Part shown: one piece after another, positions 6,654 to 17,820 of the stretch | Position numbering within the stretch: position 1 is the stretch's first letter | How the letters are laid out: every line of letters starts with the position of its first letter | Origin: Massilia sp. KIM | GTDB lineage: Bacteria; Pseudomonadota; Gammaproteobacteria; Burkholderiales; Burkholderiaceae_D | NCBI RefSeq assembly: GCF_002007115.1 | Contig: NZ_MVAD01000002.1 | Coordinates: forward strand, 62,001-126,000 | Direction: 5' to 3' | Length of the DNA stretch: 64,000 bases | Translations under genes and position numbers: made by a program | Notes under the pieces: model-generated | What the model was told of the DNA's origin: nothing | The model's database searches: none | Seen by the model: the letters and a program-made list of their open reading frames with translations, nothing else

Positions 6654-6711
6654 GGCCCGAACCTGCGGCGCTCCGCCCGCACAACCATTACTCTGAACTG
6701 GATGAGGAACC

Positions 6712-7953
6712 ATGAACGCAAAGCTTGATTCGGGTGTCACCACGCGGCCTGTCACACGGCAGACCTTCGACGAAGTCCTCGTCCCGACCTATGCCCCGGC
6801 CGCGATGGTGCCGGTGCGCGCATCGGGCCTGGACGTGTGGGACCAGGAAGGCAAGCACTATCTGGACTTCACCTCCGGCATCGCCGTCACCAGCCTGGGC
6901 CACGCCAACAAGGAAGTGGCCGACGCCCTGACCCAGCAACTGAACACCCTCTGGCACCTCGGCAACGGCTACACCAACGAGCCTGTCCTGCGCCTGGCCA
7001 CGGCCATCACCGAAGCCACCTTCGCCGACCGCGCCTTCTTCTGCAACTCCGGCGCCGAAGCCAACGAAGCGGCCCTCAAGCTGGCGCGCAAGTATGCGCA
7101 CAACAAGTTCGGCCCGCACAAGTCGCGCATCGTGTCCTGCCTGTCGTCCTTCCACGGCCGCACCCTGTTCACCGTCTCGGTGGGCGGCCAGCCGAAGTAC
7201 ACCGAAGGCTTCGAGCCGCTGCCCCAGGAACTGAACCACATCCCCTACAACGACATCGAAGCCGCGCGCGCCGCCATCACCGATGACGTGGCGGCCGTGA
7301 TCGTCGAGCCGATCCAGGGCGAGGGCGGCGTCATCCCGGGCAACCCCGATTACCTGAAAGCCCTGCGCGAGTTCTGCGACCAGACCGGCGCCCTGCTGGT
7401 GTTCGACGAAGTGCAGTCGGGCATGGGCCGCACCGGCTCGCTGTTCGCCTACACCCAGATGGGCGTGACCCCGGACATCCTGACCTCGGCCAAGGCCCTG
7501 GGCAACGGCTACCCGATCGGCGCCATGCTGACCACCCACGAGATCGCGTCGCACCTGGCGGTCGGCACCCACGGCACCACCTATGGCGGCAACCCGCTGG
7601 CCGCGACCGTCGGCCTGAAGGTGATCGACATCATGACTCGTCCGGGCTTCATGGAACGCGTCAAGCAGGCCTCGGCGAAAGTCATGGCCAACCTCGAGAA
7701 GCTGGCCGCCGACTACCCGCAGGTGTTCGGCCAGCCGCGCGGCATGGGTCTCCTGCTCGGCCTGCCGATGGCGGAAGCCTACAAGGGCCGCTCCAAGGAC
7801 TACACCAAGGTCGCCGAAAAGCTCGGCCTGATGCTCCTGATCGCCGGCCCCGACGTGGTGCGCCTGGCCCCGGCCCTGGTGGTGTCGGACGAGCAGATCG
7901 CCGAAGCGGATCGCCTGATGCGCCAGGCCGTCGAGGCGTTCATCGCCGGCTGA
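6712..7953 (+). CDS. astC: Succinylornithine / acetylornithine aminotransferase
   Basis: A 413-residue class III PLP aminotransferase that, in the arginine succinyltransferase (AST) pathway, moves the amino group of N2-succinylornithine to 2-oxoglutarate. Visible features are the substrate-site start PTYAPAAMVPVRASG, the PLP phosphate motif CNSGAEANEAA, VFDEVQSGMGRTG, and the Schiff-base lysine K261 in SAKALGNGYPIGAM. Length is normal for the family. It is the first gene of the aru operon; a GAGGA ribosome site precedes the ATG. The enzyme family also acts on acetylornithine, so the name rests on operon context, which is unambiguous here. Confidence 0.95.
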   Translation: MNAKLDSGVTTRPVTRQTFDEVLVPTYAPAAMVPVRASGLDVWDQEGKHYLDFTSGIAVTSLGHANKEVADALTQQLNTLWHLGNGYTNEPVLRLATAITEATFADRAFFCNSGAEANEAALKLARKYAHNKFGPHKSRIVSCLSSFHGRTLFTVSVGGQPKYTEGFEPLPQELNHIPYNDIEAARAAITDDVAAVIVEPIQGEGGVIPGNPDYLKALREFCDQTGALLVFDEVQSGMGRTGSLFAYTQMGVTPDILTSAKALGNGYPIGAMLTTHEIASHLAVGTHGTTYGGNPLAATVGLKVIDIMTRPGFMERVKQASAKVMANLEKLAADYPQVFGQPRGMGLLLGLPMAEAYKGRSKDYTKVAEKLGLMLLIAGPDVVRLAPALVVSDEQIAEADRLMRQAVEAFIAG

Positions 7954-8033
7954 CGCCGCGCACGGATACGGCCGGCCCGCCCGCGAGGGCGCGGCCGGCC
8001 GTTGCACGCACTGGTCTGTTTGAGGGAGTTCAC

Positions 8034-9062
8034 ATGTATGTAGTCCGTCCGGTCGACGTCGCGGATATCGGCGCCCTCGAGGCGATGGCCGCGCTCTCGA
8101 TGCCCGGCGTGCACACGCTGCCGCGCACGCGCGAAGGAATCGTCGCCTTCGTCGAACGCTCGCTGGCCTCGTTCGCCGCCCACGTCGACATCCCGAGCGA
8201 AGAGTCCTACCTGTTCGTGCTCGAAGACCTGGCCTCGCGCGAGGTGGTCGGCACCGCCGCCATCCACGCCTCGGCCGGCTCGAACGGCACCTATTTCGCG
8301 TTCCGCAACGACGTCATCCAGCAGGTCTCGCGCGACCTGAACATCAGCCACAGCGTGCATGCCCTGACCCTGTGCTCGGAACTCACCGCCTGCTCGCAGC
8401 TGTCCGGCTTCTACCTGCGCCACCGCGAGCGCGCCGGCCTGGAAGCGGCCCTGCTGTCGCGCGCGCGCCTGCTGTACGCGGTGCAGGCCCCGCACCGCTT
8501 CGGCGACCGCTTCTTCGTGCCGCTGGCCGGCCGGCTGGATGCGGACGGCCAGTCGGCGTTCTGGAACGCCCTCGGCCGCAAGTTCTTCAAGATGGACTTC
8601 CTCGACGCCGAGCGCGTCATCGGCGGCGCCCGCAACCGCACCCTGATCGTCGAGCTGATGCCGCACTATCCGGTCTACGTGCCGCTGCTGCCGGGCGACG
8701 CCCAGGCCGCGATGGGCCAGATCCACCCGAGCGGCGAGCTGGCCTTCAACCTGCTGACCCAGGAAGGCTTCGAGGCCGACCAGTACATCGACATCTTCGA
8801 CGGCGGCCCGATCCTGCAGGCCCACCGCAATTCGCTGCGCTCCTTCTGCGGCTCGCAGCTGCGGCGCGTCGAGAACGCCGGCCTGGCCGCGGCGCCGGAA
8901 TCCCTGGTCAACTACGCCGTCGCCAGCACCGAACGGAATTTCCGCGCCGTGATCGCGGCCTGCCCGCCCTGCGAAACCAGCCAGGCCCTGTGCCTGCCGC
9001 GCGAAGCCCAGCAGGCGCTGGGCGTGGCGGCCGGCGACAACGTCATCTGCGTGCGCATCTAG
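8034..9062 (+). CDS. aruF: Arginine N-succinyltransferase, alpha subunit (AruF type)
   Basis: A 342-residue subunit of arginine N-succinyltransferase, the first AST step (L-arginine + succinyl-CoA to N2-succinylarginine). It has the family's GNAT-like N-terminus (MYVVRPVDVADIGALEAMA) and the conserved middle ELTACSQLSGFYLRHRER, FFKMDFLDAERVIGG and IVELMPHYPVYV segments. Organisms with a heteromeric enzyme carry two homologous subunits in tandem, and that is seen here with the next gene. A GGGAG ribosome site lies seven bases before the ATG. The alpha/beta assignment follows gene order in Pseudomonas. Confidence 0.94.
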   Translation: MYVVRPVDVADIGALEAMAALSMPGVHTLPRTREGIVAFVERSLASFAAHVDIPSEESYLFVLEDLASREVVGTAAIHASAGSNGTYFAFRNDVIQQVSRDLNISHSVHALTLCSELTACSQLSGFYLRHRERAGLEAALLSRARLLYAVQAPHRFGDRFFVPLAGRLDADGQSAFWNALGRKFFKMDFLDAERVIGGARNRTLIVELMPHYPVYVPLLPGDAQAAMGQIHPSGELAFNLLTQEGFEADQYIDIFDGGPILQAHRNSLRSFCGSQLRRVENAGLAAAPESLVNYAVASTERNFRAVIAACPPCETSQALCLPREAQQALGVAAGDNVICVRI

Positions 9063-9073
9063 AGAGGAAACAC

Positions 9074-10108
9074 ATGCTCGTAATCCGTTCTGCCAGAAAG
9101 TCGGACCTGGATGCCCTGATCGAGATGGCGCGCCTGGCCGGCAGCGGCATGACCACGCTCAAGCCCGACCCGGAGATGCTGGGCGCGCGCCTGGCCACCG
9201 CCGAAGCCTCCTTCGCCCAGACCATCGCGCCGGAAAAACGCGACTACATGTTCGTGCTCGAGCACACCGTGGACAAGAGCATCGCCGGCGTGTGCGCCAT
9301 CAAGGGCGCGGTCGGCCTCACCGAACCCTTCTACAACTACCGCATCGGCACCCTGGTGCACTGCAGCCGCGAGCTGAACGTCTTCACCCGCATGGAGACG
9401 CTCTACCTCTCGAACGACCTGACCGGGTCGAGCGAACTGTGCTCGCTGTTCCTGCTGCCCCAGTACCGCGCCGGCTTCAACGGCAAGTGGCTGTCCAAGA
9501 GCCGCTTCCTGTTCATCGCCCAGTTCCAGCACCTGTTCACCGAGAAGATCATCGCCGAGATGCGCGGCTACCAGGACGAGAACGGCGACTCGCCTTTCTA
9601 CGAGGGCCTGGGCCGCCATTTCTTCAAGATGGACTTCGACCACGTCGACGGCCTGACCGCGATCGGCAAGAAGTCCTTCATCGCCGAGCTGATGCCGCGC
9701 CAGCCGCTGTACGTCGACTACCTGCCGGAGTCCGCGCGCGAGGTGATCGGCAAGGTCCACACCTCGACCCAGCCGGCGCGCCGCCTGCTGGAGCAGGAAG
9801 GCATGCACTACGAAGGCTACGTCGACATCTTCGACGCCGGCCCGGTGCTGCAGGGCCGCGTGTCCGAGCTGCGCGCGGTGCGCGACAGCGTGCTGGCGGT
9901 GGCCGACGAGGGCCAGCCGCAAGGCGACACCGAGCACATGCTGGTCTCGAACACCAGTCTCGAACACTTCCGGATGATCCTGACCCGCGCCGTGCCCGGC
10001 GCCGGCCGCGTGCACCTGACGGCCCAGGAGCTGTCGCAGCTGCAGCTGCGCGCCGGCGACGAAGTGCGTACCCTGACACTCAACCCAAGGAAGAACGTCC
10101 ATGGCTAA
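9074..10108 (+). CDS. aruG: Arginine N-succinyltransferase, beta subunit (AruG/AstA type)
   Basis: A 344-residue paralogue of the preceding protein, sharing the layout N-terminal GNAT-like start (MLVIRSARKSDLDALIEMA), SSELCSLFLLPQYRAG, HFFKMDFDHVDGLTAIG and IAELMPRQPLYVDYLP. It is expected to pair with AruF to form the succinyltransferase. The start codon at 9074 follows GAGAGGAAACAC, a strong ribosome site, 11 bp after the aruF stop. The 3' end overlaps the astD start by eight bases, indicating coupled translation. In enterics a single astA gene does this job, so the pair points to the Pseudomonas/Burkholderiales type of pathway. Confidence 0.94.
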   Translation: MLVIRSARKSDLDALIEMARLAGSGMTTLKPDPEMLGARLATAEASFAQTIAPEKRDYMFVLEHTVDKSIAGVCAIKGAVGLTEPFYNYRIGTLVHCSRELNVFTRMETLYLSNDLTGSSELCSLFLLPQYRAGFNGKWLSKSRFLFIAQFQHLFTEKIIAEMRGYQDENGDSPFYEGLGRHFFKMDFDHVDGLTAIGKKSFIAELMPRQPLYVDYLPESAREVIGKVHTSTQPARRLLEQEGMHYEGYVDIFDAGPVLQGRVSELRAVRDSVLAVADEGQPQGDTEHMLVSNTSLEHFRMILTRAVPGAGRVHLTAQELSQLQLRAGDEVRTLTLNPRKNVHG

Positions 10109-11582
10109 CCTCTCGAATTACATCAACGGCGAGTGGCTCGCCGGCAGCGGCGCGGAGCTCGCCACCATCGATCCCTCGACCGGCCGCCAGACCTGGACCA
10201 GCAAGGAATCCACGGCGCAGGACGTGCAGCGCGCCGCCCAGGCCGCCCGCGACCGATTCGAGGCATGGGCGCTGACCCCGCTGGAAGAGCGCATCGCCAT
10301 CTGCGCGCGCTTTCGCGACCTGCTGAAGGAGCACGGCGAGGAGCTGGCCGCCATCATCGCCGAGGAAGTCGGCAAGCCGCTGTGGGAAGCGCGCACCGAG
10401 GTGGCGACCATGGCCAACAAGATCGACATCTCGGTCCAGTCCTACCACGCGCGCACTGGCGAGAGCGCCGCCAAGGTCGCCGACGGCAACGCCGTGCTGC
10501 GCCACCGCCCGCACGGCGTGTTCGCCGTGTTCGGCCCCTACAACTTCCCTGGCCACCTGCCCAACGGCCACATCGTGCCGGCCCTGATCGCCGGTAACAC
10601 CGTGGTGTTCAAGCCCAGCGAATACGCGCCGCGCACCGCGGTCAAGACCGTGCAGCTGTGGCAGCAGGCCGGCCTGCCGGCCGGCGTGCTGAACCTGGTC
10701 AACGGCGGCCGCGACACCGGCGTGGCCCTGGGCCAGAACCCGCTGATCGACGGCGTGCTGTTCACCGGCAGCAGCCAGACCGGCGCCGCCCTGCACCGGC
10801 AGTTCGGCGGCCAGCCGGGCAAGATGCTGGCGCTGGAAATGGGCGGCAACAATCCCCTGGTGGTCTGGGACCTTAAGGACACGCCCAAGGACATCGACGC
10901 CGCGGTGCACCACGCCGTGATGTCGGCCTTCATCTCGGCCGGCCAGCGCTGCACCTGCGCGCGCCGCCTGATCGTCCAGGACGGCCCCCAGGGCCAGGCC
11001 TTCCTCGACCGCCTGGTCGAGGTGGCGTCCAAACTCCAGGTCGGCCCCTCGAACGCCGACCCGCAGCCCTTCATGGGCCCGGTGGTCTCGAGCGCCGTGG
11101 CCGCGCGCCTGGTCCAGGCCCAGGCCGACATGGCGGCCAAGGGCGGCAAGATCCTGCTGCAGATGCGCCAGCCCGACCCGAACGCCGGTTTCGTCAGCGC
11201 CGGCATCGTCGACACCACCGACGCCCAGGGCATCCCGGACGAAGAGTGGTTCGGCCCGCTGCTCCAGGTGATCCGCGTGAAGGACTTCGACGCCGCCCTG
11301 CGGGTGGCCAACGCCACCGAATACGGCCTGGCCGCGGCGCTGCTCTCGCCCTCCGAAGCGCTGTGGAAGCGCTTCGCCGTGATGGCGCGCGCCGGCATCG
11401 TCAACTGGAACCGGCCGACCACCGGCGCGGCCAGCTCGGCGCCCTTCGGCGGCGTGGGCAAGTCGGGCAACCATCGCCCGAGCGCCTATTACGCTGCCGA
11501 TTACTGCGCCTATCCCGTGGCCTCGATCGAGACCGCCGACCTTGAAATGCCGGCCAAGCTGTCGCCCGGCCTGATGTTCTGA
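10101..11582 (+). CDS. astD: N-succinylglutamate 5-semialdehyde dehydrogenase
   Basis: A 493-residue NAD-linked aldehyde dehydrogenase carrying out step four of the AST pathway, oxidising succinylglutamate semialdehyde to succinylglutamate. ALDH hallmarks are present: the cofactor region [30 protein letters not shown], the general-base region [11 protein letters not shown], and the catalytic cysteine C284 in [11 protein letters not shown]. The family-specific ending [14 protein letters not shown] is visible. The start overlaps the aruG stop by eight bases and only four bases separate its stop from astB. Length and all motifs are intact. Confidence 0.96.
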   Translation: MANLSNYINGEWLAGSGAELATIDPSTGRQTWTSKESTAQDVQRAAQAARDRFEAWALTPLEERIAICARFRDLLKEHGEELAAIIAEEVGKPLWEARTEVATMANKIDISVQSYHARTGESAAKVADGNAVLRHRPHGVFAVFGPYNFPGHLPNGHIVPALIAGNTVVFKPSEYAPRTAVKTVQLWQQAGLPAGVLNLVNGGRDTGVALGQNPLIDGVLFTGSSQTGAALHRQFGGQPGKMLALEMGGNNPLVVWDLKDTPKDIDAAVHHAVMSAFISAGQRCTCARRLIVQDGPQGQAFLDRLVEVASKLQVGPSNADPQPFMGPVVSSAVAARLVQAQADMAAKGGKILLQMRQPDPNAGFVSAGIVDTTDAQGIPDEEWFGPLLQVIRVKDFDAALRVANATEYGLAAALLSPSEALWKRFAVMARAGIVNWNRPTTGAASSAPFGGVGKSGNHRPSAYYAADYCAYPVASIETADLEMPAKLSPGLMF

Positions 11583-11586
11583 ACCT

Positions 11587-12930
11587 ATGCTGAACGCACG
11601 CGAATACAACTTCGACGGCCTGGTGGGGCCGTCGCACAACTACGCCGGCCTGTCCTTCGGTAACGTGGCCTCCTTTAACAATGTGCGCAGCGCCTCGAAT
11701 CCGCGCCAGGCCGCCCTCCAGGGCCTGGCCAAGATGCGCGAACTGGCCGCGCGTGGCTACGCGCAGGCGGTGATGCCGCCCCAGGGCCGGCCCAACTTCC
11801 GCCTGCTGCGCCGCCTGGGCTTCTCGGGCACCGACGCCGACGTGCTGGCGCGCGCCTGGCGCGAAGCGCCGGTGATCCTGGCCTGCGCCTACTCGGCCGC
11901 GCCGATGTGGACCGCCAACGCCGCCACTGTCAGCCCCTCGGCCGACACCCTGGACGGCCGCGTGCACTTCACCGCCGCCAACCTGAACAACAAGCTGCAC
12001 CGCTCGGAAGAGTACGTGCAGGCGACGCGCACCCTGCGCGCCATCTTCGGCAACGGCGACCGCTTCGTGGTGCACGACGCGCTGCCGCCGGTGCCTGCCT
12101 TCGGCGACGAGGGCGCGGCCAACCACACCCGCTTCGCCGCCGGCCACGGCGCCGCCGGGGTCGAGTTCTTCGTCTACGGCCGCGTCGAGTTCGACCCGTC
12201 GGCCCCGGCGCCGAAGAAATACCCGGCGCGCCAGACCCTGGAAGCCTCGCAGGCCATCGCGCGCCTGCACGGCCTGGACCCGGCGCGCACCGTGTTCGCC
12301 TCGCAGAACCCGGACGTGATCGACCAGGGCGTGTTCCACAACGACGTGATCGCGGTCGGCAACGGCAACGTCCTGTTCTACCACGAGCAGGCCTTCGCCG
12401 ATGAAGCCGGCACCGTGGACGCGCTGCGCCGCGCCCTGGCCGGGGTCGAGGCCGACCTGGTCCCGGTGCGCGTGGCGGGCAGCCAGGTGCCGGTCGCCGA
12501 CGCCGTCGCCAGCTACCTGTTCAACAGCCAGCTCCTGACCCGCGCCGACGGCCGCATGGCCCTGGTGGTGCCGCACGAGTGCCGCGAGAACGCGGCGGTG
12601 TCGTCCTACCTGAACGGCATGGTCGGCAGTGGCGGCCCGATCGAGGAGCTGGTCGAGTTCGACCTGCGCCAGAGCATGCGCAATGGCGGCGGCCCGGCCT
12701 GCCTGCGCCTGCGCGTGGTGCTGACCGAGGAGGAAGCGGCCGCCATGCACGGCGGCGTGATCATGACCGAGACCCTGTACGCCCGGCTGGTGGCCTGGGT
12801 CGAGAAGCATTACCGCGACCGCATCGAGCCGAAGGACCTGGCCGACCCGCAGCTGGCGATCGAATGCGCGGCGGCGCTCGAAGAGCTGACCCGTATCCTC
12901 GAGCTGCCCGGCCTGTACGACCTGTCGTGA
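11587..12930 (+). CDS. astB: N-succinylarginine dihydrolase
   Basis: A 447-residue amidinotransferase-fold enzyme catalysing AST step two: succinylarginine plus water to succinylornithine, carbon dioxide and two ammonia. The N-terminus [19 protein letters not shown] is characteristic of AstB, as are [10 protein letters not shown], the [20 protein letters not shown] block and the catalytic cysteine C372 in [10 protein letters not shown]. It follows astD by four bases. It frees two ammonium per arginine, which fits co-location with nitrogen-handling genes such as the downstream glutamate dehydrogenase. Confidence 0.96.
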   Translation: MLNAREYNFDGLVGPSHNYAGLSFGNVASFNNVRSASNPRQAALQGLAKMRELAARGYAQAVMPPQGRPNFRLLRRLGFSGTDADVLARAWREAPVILACAYSAAPMWTANAATVSPSADTLDGRVHFTAANLNNKLHRSEEYVQATRTLRAIFGNGDRFVVHDALPPVPAFGDEGAANHTRFAAGHGAAGVEFFVYGRVEFDPSAPAPKKYPARQTLEASQAIARLHGLDPARTVFASQNPDVIDQGVFHNDVIAVGNGNVLFYHEQAFADEAGTVDALRRALAGVEADLVPVRVAGSQVPVADAVASYLFNSQLLTRADGRMALVVPHECRENAAVSSYLNGMVGSGGPIEELVEFDLRQSMRNGGGPACLRLRVVLTEEEAAAMHGGVIMTETLYARLVAWVEKHYRDRIEPKDLADPQLAIECAAALEELTRILELPGLYDLS

Positions 12931-13109
12931 GGACGGATCCGCCTTGCGGACGGGATGACCCGGCCCGCGCGGCGTGATCTAATAACGGATTGGGGCCGCG
13001 CTGAAGGCCGGCCCACGGAATTCGGACGGGACACCCCCGTCCCCATAAAGCAGGGCTGCGCCAGGCCACAAGCCGGAGCGCGCCCCGCATACAAACTTTG
13101 GAGAAGCAA
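12931..13109 (+). other. 179-bp gap between astB and the glutamate dehydrogenase gene
   Basis: A noncoding gap within the arginine locus. It contains an AT-richer patch (CTAATAACG near 12980) that could include a promoter, but no convincing -35/-10 pair or terminator is evident. Whether the glutamate dehydrogenase gene is read from the ast promoter or its own is unresolved. Confidence 0.4.
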
Positions 13110-16100
13110 ATGAAAGACATGCCTCAAGATCTGCGCAACCAGACGCTCGCGCTGGTCAACGCAAACCCCGCCGCCGGCGGCGGTTCCGGACAAGTGAGCG
13201 CCCTGATCGGCGCCTGGCTCGGATCGCTCGACGACGAAGACCTCGCCGGCACCGCGCCGGAAAGCCTGGCCCCGGTGCTGTGGGAAGGCTTCACGCAACT
13301 GGCCCAGCGCCAGGGTCCGGGCTGCCAGATCGCGAAGATGCGCTATTCGGACGGCCGCGGCTGCATGGCGACCGCCCTGCTGATCCTGAATGACGACATG
13401 CCCTACCTGGTCGATTCCTTCGTGATCGCCCTGCGCAAGGAGCGCCAGGTCGCCGCCGGCGTGATGAACGCCGTGGTGCCGGTGCGCCGCGACGCCGGCG
13501 GCGTCGTCACCGCCGTCGGCGAAGCCGGCGCGCCGCTGGAATCGATCGTGCTGATCCTGATGAGCGACGAGCTCGATTTCGGCGAACTCGACTCCCTGAC
13601 CGCGCGCATCCGCATGGTCGCCAGCGACGCCGCCACCGTGCATCGCGACGCCGTCGCCATGGGCGACCGCATGACCGCCGTGGCCGCGGCCGCCGCCGCC
13701 GCCGGCACCCCGGAAGGCCAGGAAGCGGCCGCCTTCCTCGAATGGGCCAAGAACGAAGGCTTCGAGCCCTTCGGCTACGCCTACTACGTGGTCAAGCCGG
13801 GCGCGCGTGAACTCGAGCGCGACATCCCGAGCCGCATCGGCGTGCTGAAGGACACCACCCACCCGGTCTACGGCACCTGCCTGGCCAACATCCCGGGCGA
13901 CTTCGAGACCCTGTCGCGCCGCGCCGACACCCTGTCGATCGTCAAGGCCGACGTCGAAGGCACCCTGCACCGCGACCAGCCGCTCGACTTCATCGGCGTG
14001 CGCGACACCGACGCCCAGGGCAAGATCCTGGGCGAGCACTGCTTCATCGGCCTGTTCACCCGCGCCGCCACCCTGACCCCGCTGGCGCGCCTGCCCTTCG
14101 CGCGCGGCCGCGTGGCCAAGGTGCTGTCGATCGCCGGCGTGCGCCAGGAAGGCTTCCGCGCCGAGAAGTTCGTCGAGATCCTCGAATCGCTGCCGCGCAC
14201 CGAAGCCCTGGAAGCCGAGCCGGAATGGCTGGCCCAGGTGTGCAGCGCGGTGGTCTCGCTGTACAAGCAGCCGCGCCCGAAAGTGTTCGCGCGCCGCGAC
14301 GTCTACCGCCGCCACCTGAACGTGCTGGTCTACCTGCCGCGCGAGCGCTACAGCGCCGCGGTCGGCTCCGCCCTGGCCCAGGCCCTGCAGGACAGCTCGG
14401 GCGCGCGTGAAGTGCGCGTGCAGCCGCTGGTGGCCGACGGCCCGCTGGCCCGCGTCTACCTGATCGCCCACGCCGCGCGCTACCCGCTCGACCTGGAAAC
14501 CGACATCCAGCAACCGCTGCTGTCGGTGCTGGACGGCTGGCACGACCGCTTCTCGCTGCTGACCAATGGCGTCGAGGACGGCGCCGAGCGCAGCGCCCTG
14601 CGCAAGCTGGGCGCGACCCTGCCGGTCAGCTTCGTCACCGCCACCTCGCCGGAAACCGCCTTCCGCGACCTCCAGGCCGTGCTCAGGAACGGCCAGCCGA
14701 ACCACGTCACCGTGCGCATCGAGACCGGCGGCGGCAACGGCGAGGACGCCTCGATCCGCCTGTATTCGGGCGAGACCGTGCCTTCGCTGTCGCGCATCCT
14801 GCCGGCCTTGCAGAACGCCGGCATCGCGGTCGACCGCGAACAGACCTGGACCATCAAGACCGCCGACGGCGTGCGCCACAACGTGACCGCGCTGGCCGTG
14901 GACGACGAGAGCGGCGCCAAGCTGATCAAGCCGGGCATCGTGAGCGTGGCCGAAGAGCTGTTCACCGCGCTGTTCAACAACGAAGCCGAAGACGGCCGCA
15001 TGAACGGCCTGACCATCGAAGGCGGCCTGTCGCTGCGTGAGGTGCAGCTGGTGCGCGCCTACATCAGCTACTGGCGCCAGCTGGGCTCGAAGTTCTCGGT
15101 GCGCTACATGGCCGAGACCCTGCGCACCCAGCCGGCCCTGGTGAAGGATTTCGTGACCGGCTTCCTGCTGCGCTTCGACCCGAGCCTGGGCGAATCCGAG
15201 CGCGCCGCCGGCACCGCCAAGCTGGCCTCCCTGAAGGCCGGCCTGTCGAGCGTGAACCACGCCGACACCGAGGAAATCATGGCGGCCCTGGTCGACCTGG
15301 CCCTGGCCACCGTGCGCACCAACTACTTCCAGAACGACGGCGAAAAGATGATTTTCAAGGTCGACACCAGCAACCTGGCGCTGGCTCCGGAACCGCGTCC
15401 CTACCGCGAGATCTACGTGTTCTCGCGCCGCTTCGAGGGCGTGCACCTGCGCGGCGGCCCGGTGGCGCGCGGCGGCCTGCGCTGGTCGGACCGCATGGAA
15501 GACTACCGCACCGAGGTGCTGGGCCTGGTGAAGGCGCAGATGGTCAAGAATGCGGTCATCGTGCCGGCCGGCTCCAAGGGCGGCTTCGTGTGCAAGCAGA
15601 TGCCGAAGGACGCCGCGCGTGAAGTGGTGGCGGCCGAGGGCGAAGCAGTCTACCGCCTGTTCATCGCCAGCCTGCTGGAAGTGACCGACAACCGCGTGCG
15701 CGGCGCCGTCGTGCCGCCGGAAGCGACCGTGCGCTACGACCAGGACGACCCCTACCTGGTGGTGGCGGCCGACAAGGGCACCGCGACCTTCTCCGACATC
15801 GCCAACAGCATCGCCGTCAAGCGCGGCTTCTGGCTGGGCGACGCCTTCGCCTCGGGCGGCTCGAACGGCTACGACCACAAGAAGATGGGCATCACCGCCA
15901 AGGGCGCCTTCGAGGCGGTCAAGCGCCACTTCTACGAACTGGGCCACGACCTGAACACCACCCCGATCACCGTGGTCGGCGTGGGCGACATGTCGGGCGA
16001 CGTGTTCGGCAACGGCGTGCTGCTGTCGCGCCAGCTCAAGCTGGTGGCGGCCTTCGACCACCGCCACATCTTCCTCGACCCGACCCCGGACGTCGAAGTC

Positions 16101-17813
16101 TCGTTCAAGGAGCGCCAGCGCATGTTCGCCCTGCCGCGTTCGTCCTGGGAAGACTACGACAAGAGCCTGATCTCGCAGGGCGGCGGCGTGTTCCCGCGTT
16201 CCGCCCGCTCGATCGAGCTGAGCCCGCAGGTGCGCGCCGCCCTCGACATCGAAGAAACCGTGCTCGCGCCGGAAGAGCTGATGCACCGCATCCTGAAGGC
16301 GCCGGTCGACCTGTTCTACAACGGCGGCATCGGCACCTACATCAAGTCCTCGAACGAGACCCACGCCCAGGTGAAGGACCGCGCCAACGACCGCATCCGC
16401 GTCAACGGCAACGAACTGCGCTGCAAGGTGGTGGCCGAAGGCGGCAACCTGGGCGCGACCCAGGCCGGCCGCATCGAGTTCGCGCTGGCGGGCGGCCGCA
16501 TCTTCACCGATGCGATCGACAACTCGGCCGGCGTGGACTGCTCGGACCACGAGGTCAACATCAAGATCTGGCTGGACACCGAAGTCAACATGGGCAAGCT
16601 GGGCGAAGCCGACCGTAACCGCATCCTGAACGAGATGACCGGCGCGGTGGAAGACCTGGTCCTGCGCGACAACACCCTGCAGACCCACCTGCTGACCCGC
16701 GAGGCCCAGGCCCAGGCCAACGCCTCGGTGGTCGACGGCTACACCGCCCTGATCGCCAACCTGGAATCGGAAGGCGCGGTCTCGCGCGAGCTGGAACAGC
16801 TGCCGAGCGACGCCGAGCTGGCGCGCCGCAAGTCGCTGGGCCTGGGCCTGACCGCTCCGGAACTGGCGGTAGTGATCGCCAACGTCAAGAACCGCTTCAA
16901 GCGCACCCTGTCGGCGCTCGACCTGACCTCGGAATCCTGGGCCCAGTCGCTGCTGCGTCCTTACTTCCCGGCGCAGCTGGTCGCCACCCGCGACCCGCTC
17001 GACCACCCGCTGGCCAACGCCATCCTGGCCACCGTGCTGGCCAATGAGGCGGTCAACCGCTGCGGTCCGCTGATGCTGCGCGACCTGGCGGCCGAGCACC
17101 GCGTGGACGAGACCGAAGTGGTCAAGGCCTGGGCCCGCGCCTGGTCGGCGCTGCACCTGGCGCCGGTCTTCGACGCCCTCGACGCCGACGCCCTGAAGGT
17201 GCCGCGCGAGGTCTCGATGGCGGTCGACAGCCGCACCCGCGGCCTGCTGCGCGCGGTGATCGAAGGCGTGCTCTCGCTGCCGCAAGGCGCGGACGGCATG
17301 GCCGAGCTGTCGACCCTGTTCGGCCAGGCCGACCAGCTGCGCAGCCTGACCCCGGCCCGTTCCGAAGCCGATGGCCACACCGGCCTGCCGGCTTCCTTCA
17401 CCGGCGCCTGGAAGGCGGTCGAGACCATCGAGTCGCTGGCCACCTTCCTGTTCGCGGCGGTGTCGGTCCAGCGTCCGAGCGGCATGACCCTGGCCCAGTT
17501 CCTGCAGGTCGGCATGACCCTGCGCCAGCGCGCCGGCATCGATACGCTCGAGCGCGGCCTGAAGCTGCCGGCCCAGGGCAAGTCGCAGGAACAGCTGCGC
17601 AACTACGCGATGCAGTCGCTGCGCCGCGCCCAGCAGCGCCTCCTGATGCAGGTGATCGAGCGCTCGGCCCAGGCAGGCGATCCGCTGGCGGCCGTGGACG
17701 AAGTGGTGCGTGCGCGCGGCCTGAGCGGCTTCGAGCAGCCGGTCGACCTCGAGCAGGCCATGCTGGACGTCTGGTCGCTGTCGGAAGGCGCCAGCCCCGA
17801 GCGCCTGGCGGCG
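13110..17813 (+). CDS. gdhB: NAD-dependent glutamate dehydrogenase, large (about 180 kDa) type
   Basis: A 1568-residue enzyme of the very large NAD-GDH class, which deaminates glutamate to 2-oxoglutarate plus ammonium. The N-terminal half holds the regulatory, ACT-like region. The catalytic domain starts around residue 780 (GGPVARGGLRWSDRMEDYRTE, then KNAVIVPAGSKGGFVCK). Further on are DMSGDVFGNGVLLS, the NAD-domain piece YNGGIGTYIKSSNE near residue 1070 and EGGNLGATQAGRIEFA. The ATG at 13110 was chosen over an upstream in-frame TTG because GGAG (13100-13103) is well placed for it. The stop ends at 17816 including the TAA. Its position between astB and astE makes it the step feeding arginine-derived glutamate into the TCA cycle. 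Confidence 0.95.
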
Positions 17814-17820
17814 TAAGGCG

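Larger units (their letters stand above)
6122..6711 (+). other. 590-bp intergenic region between the regulator and astC
   Basis: This gap holds a 53-bp tandem array, a REPIN-like inverted pair, and a repetitive stretch at about 6484-6540 (AGCGTGCAGGC twice, with scattered TTCAG). The astC promoter is at its 3' end. I see no convincing gene in it. Confidence 0.7.
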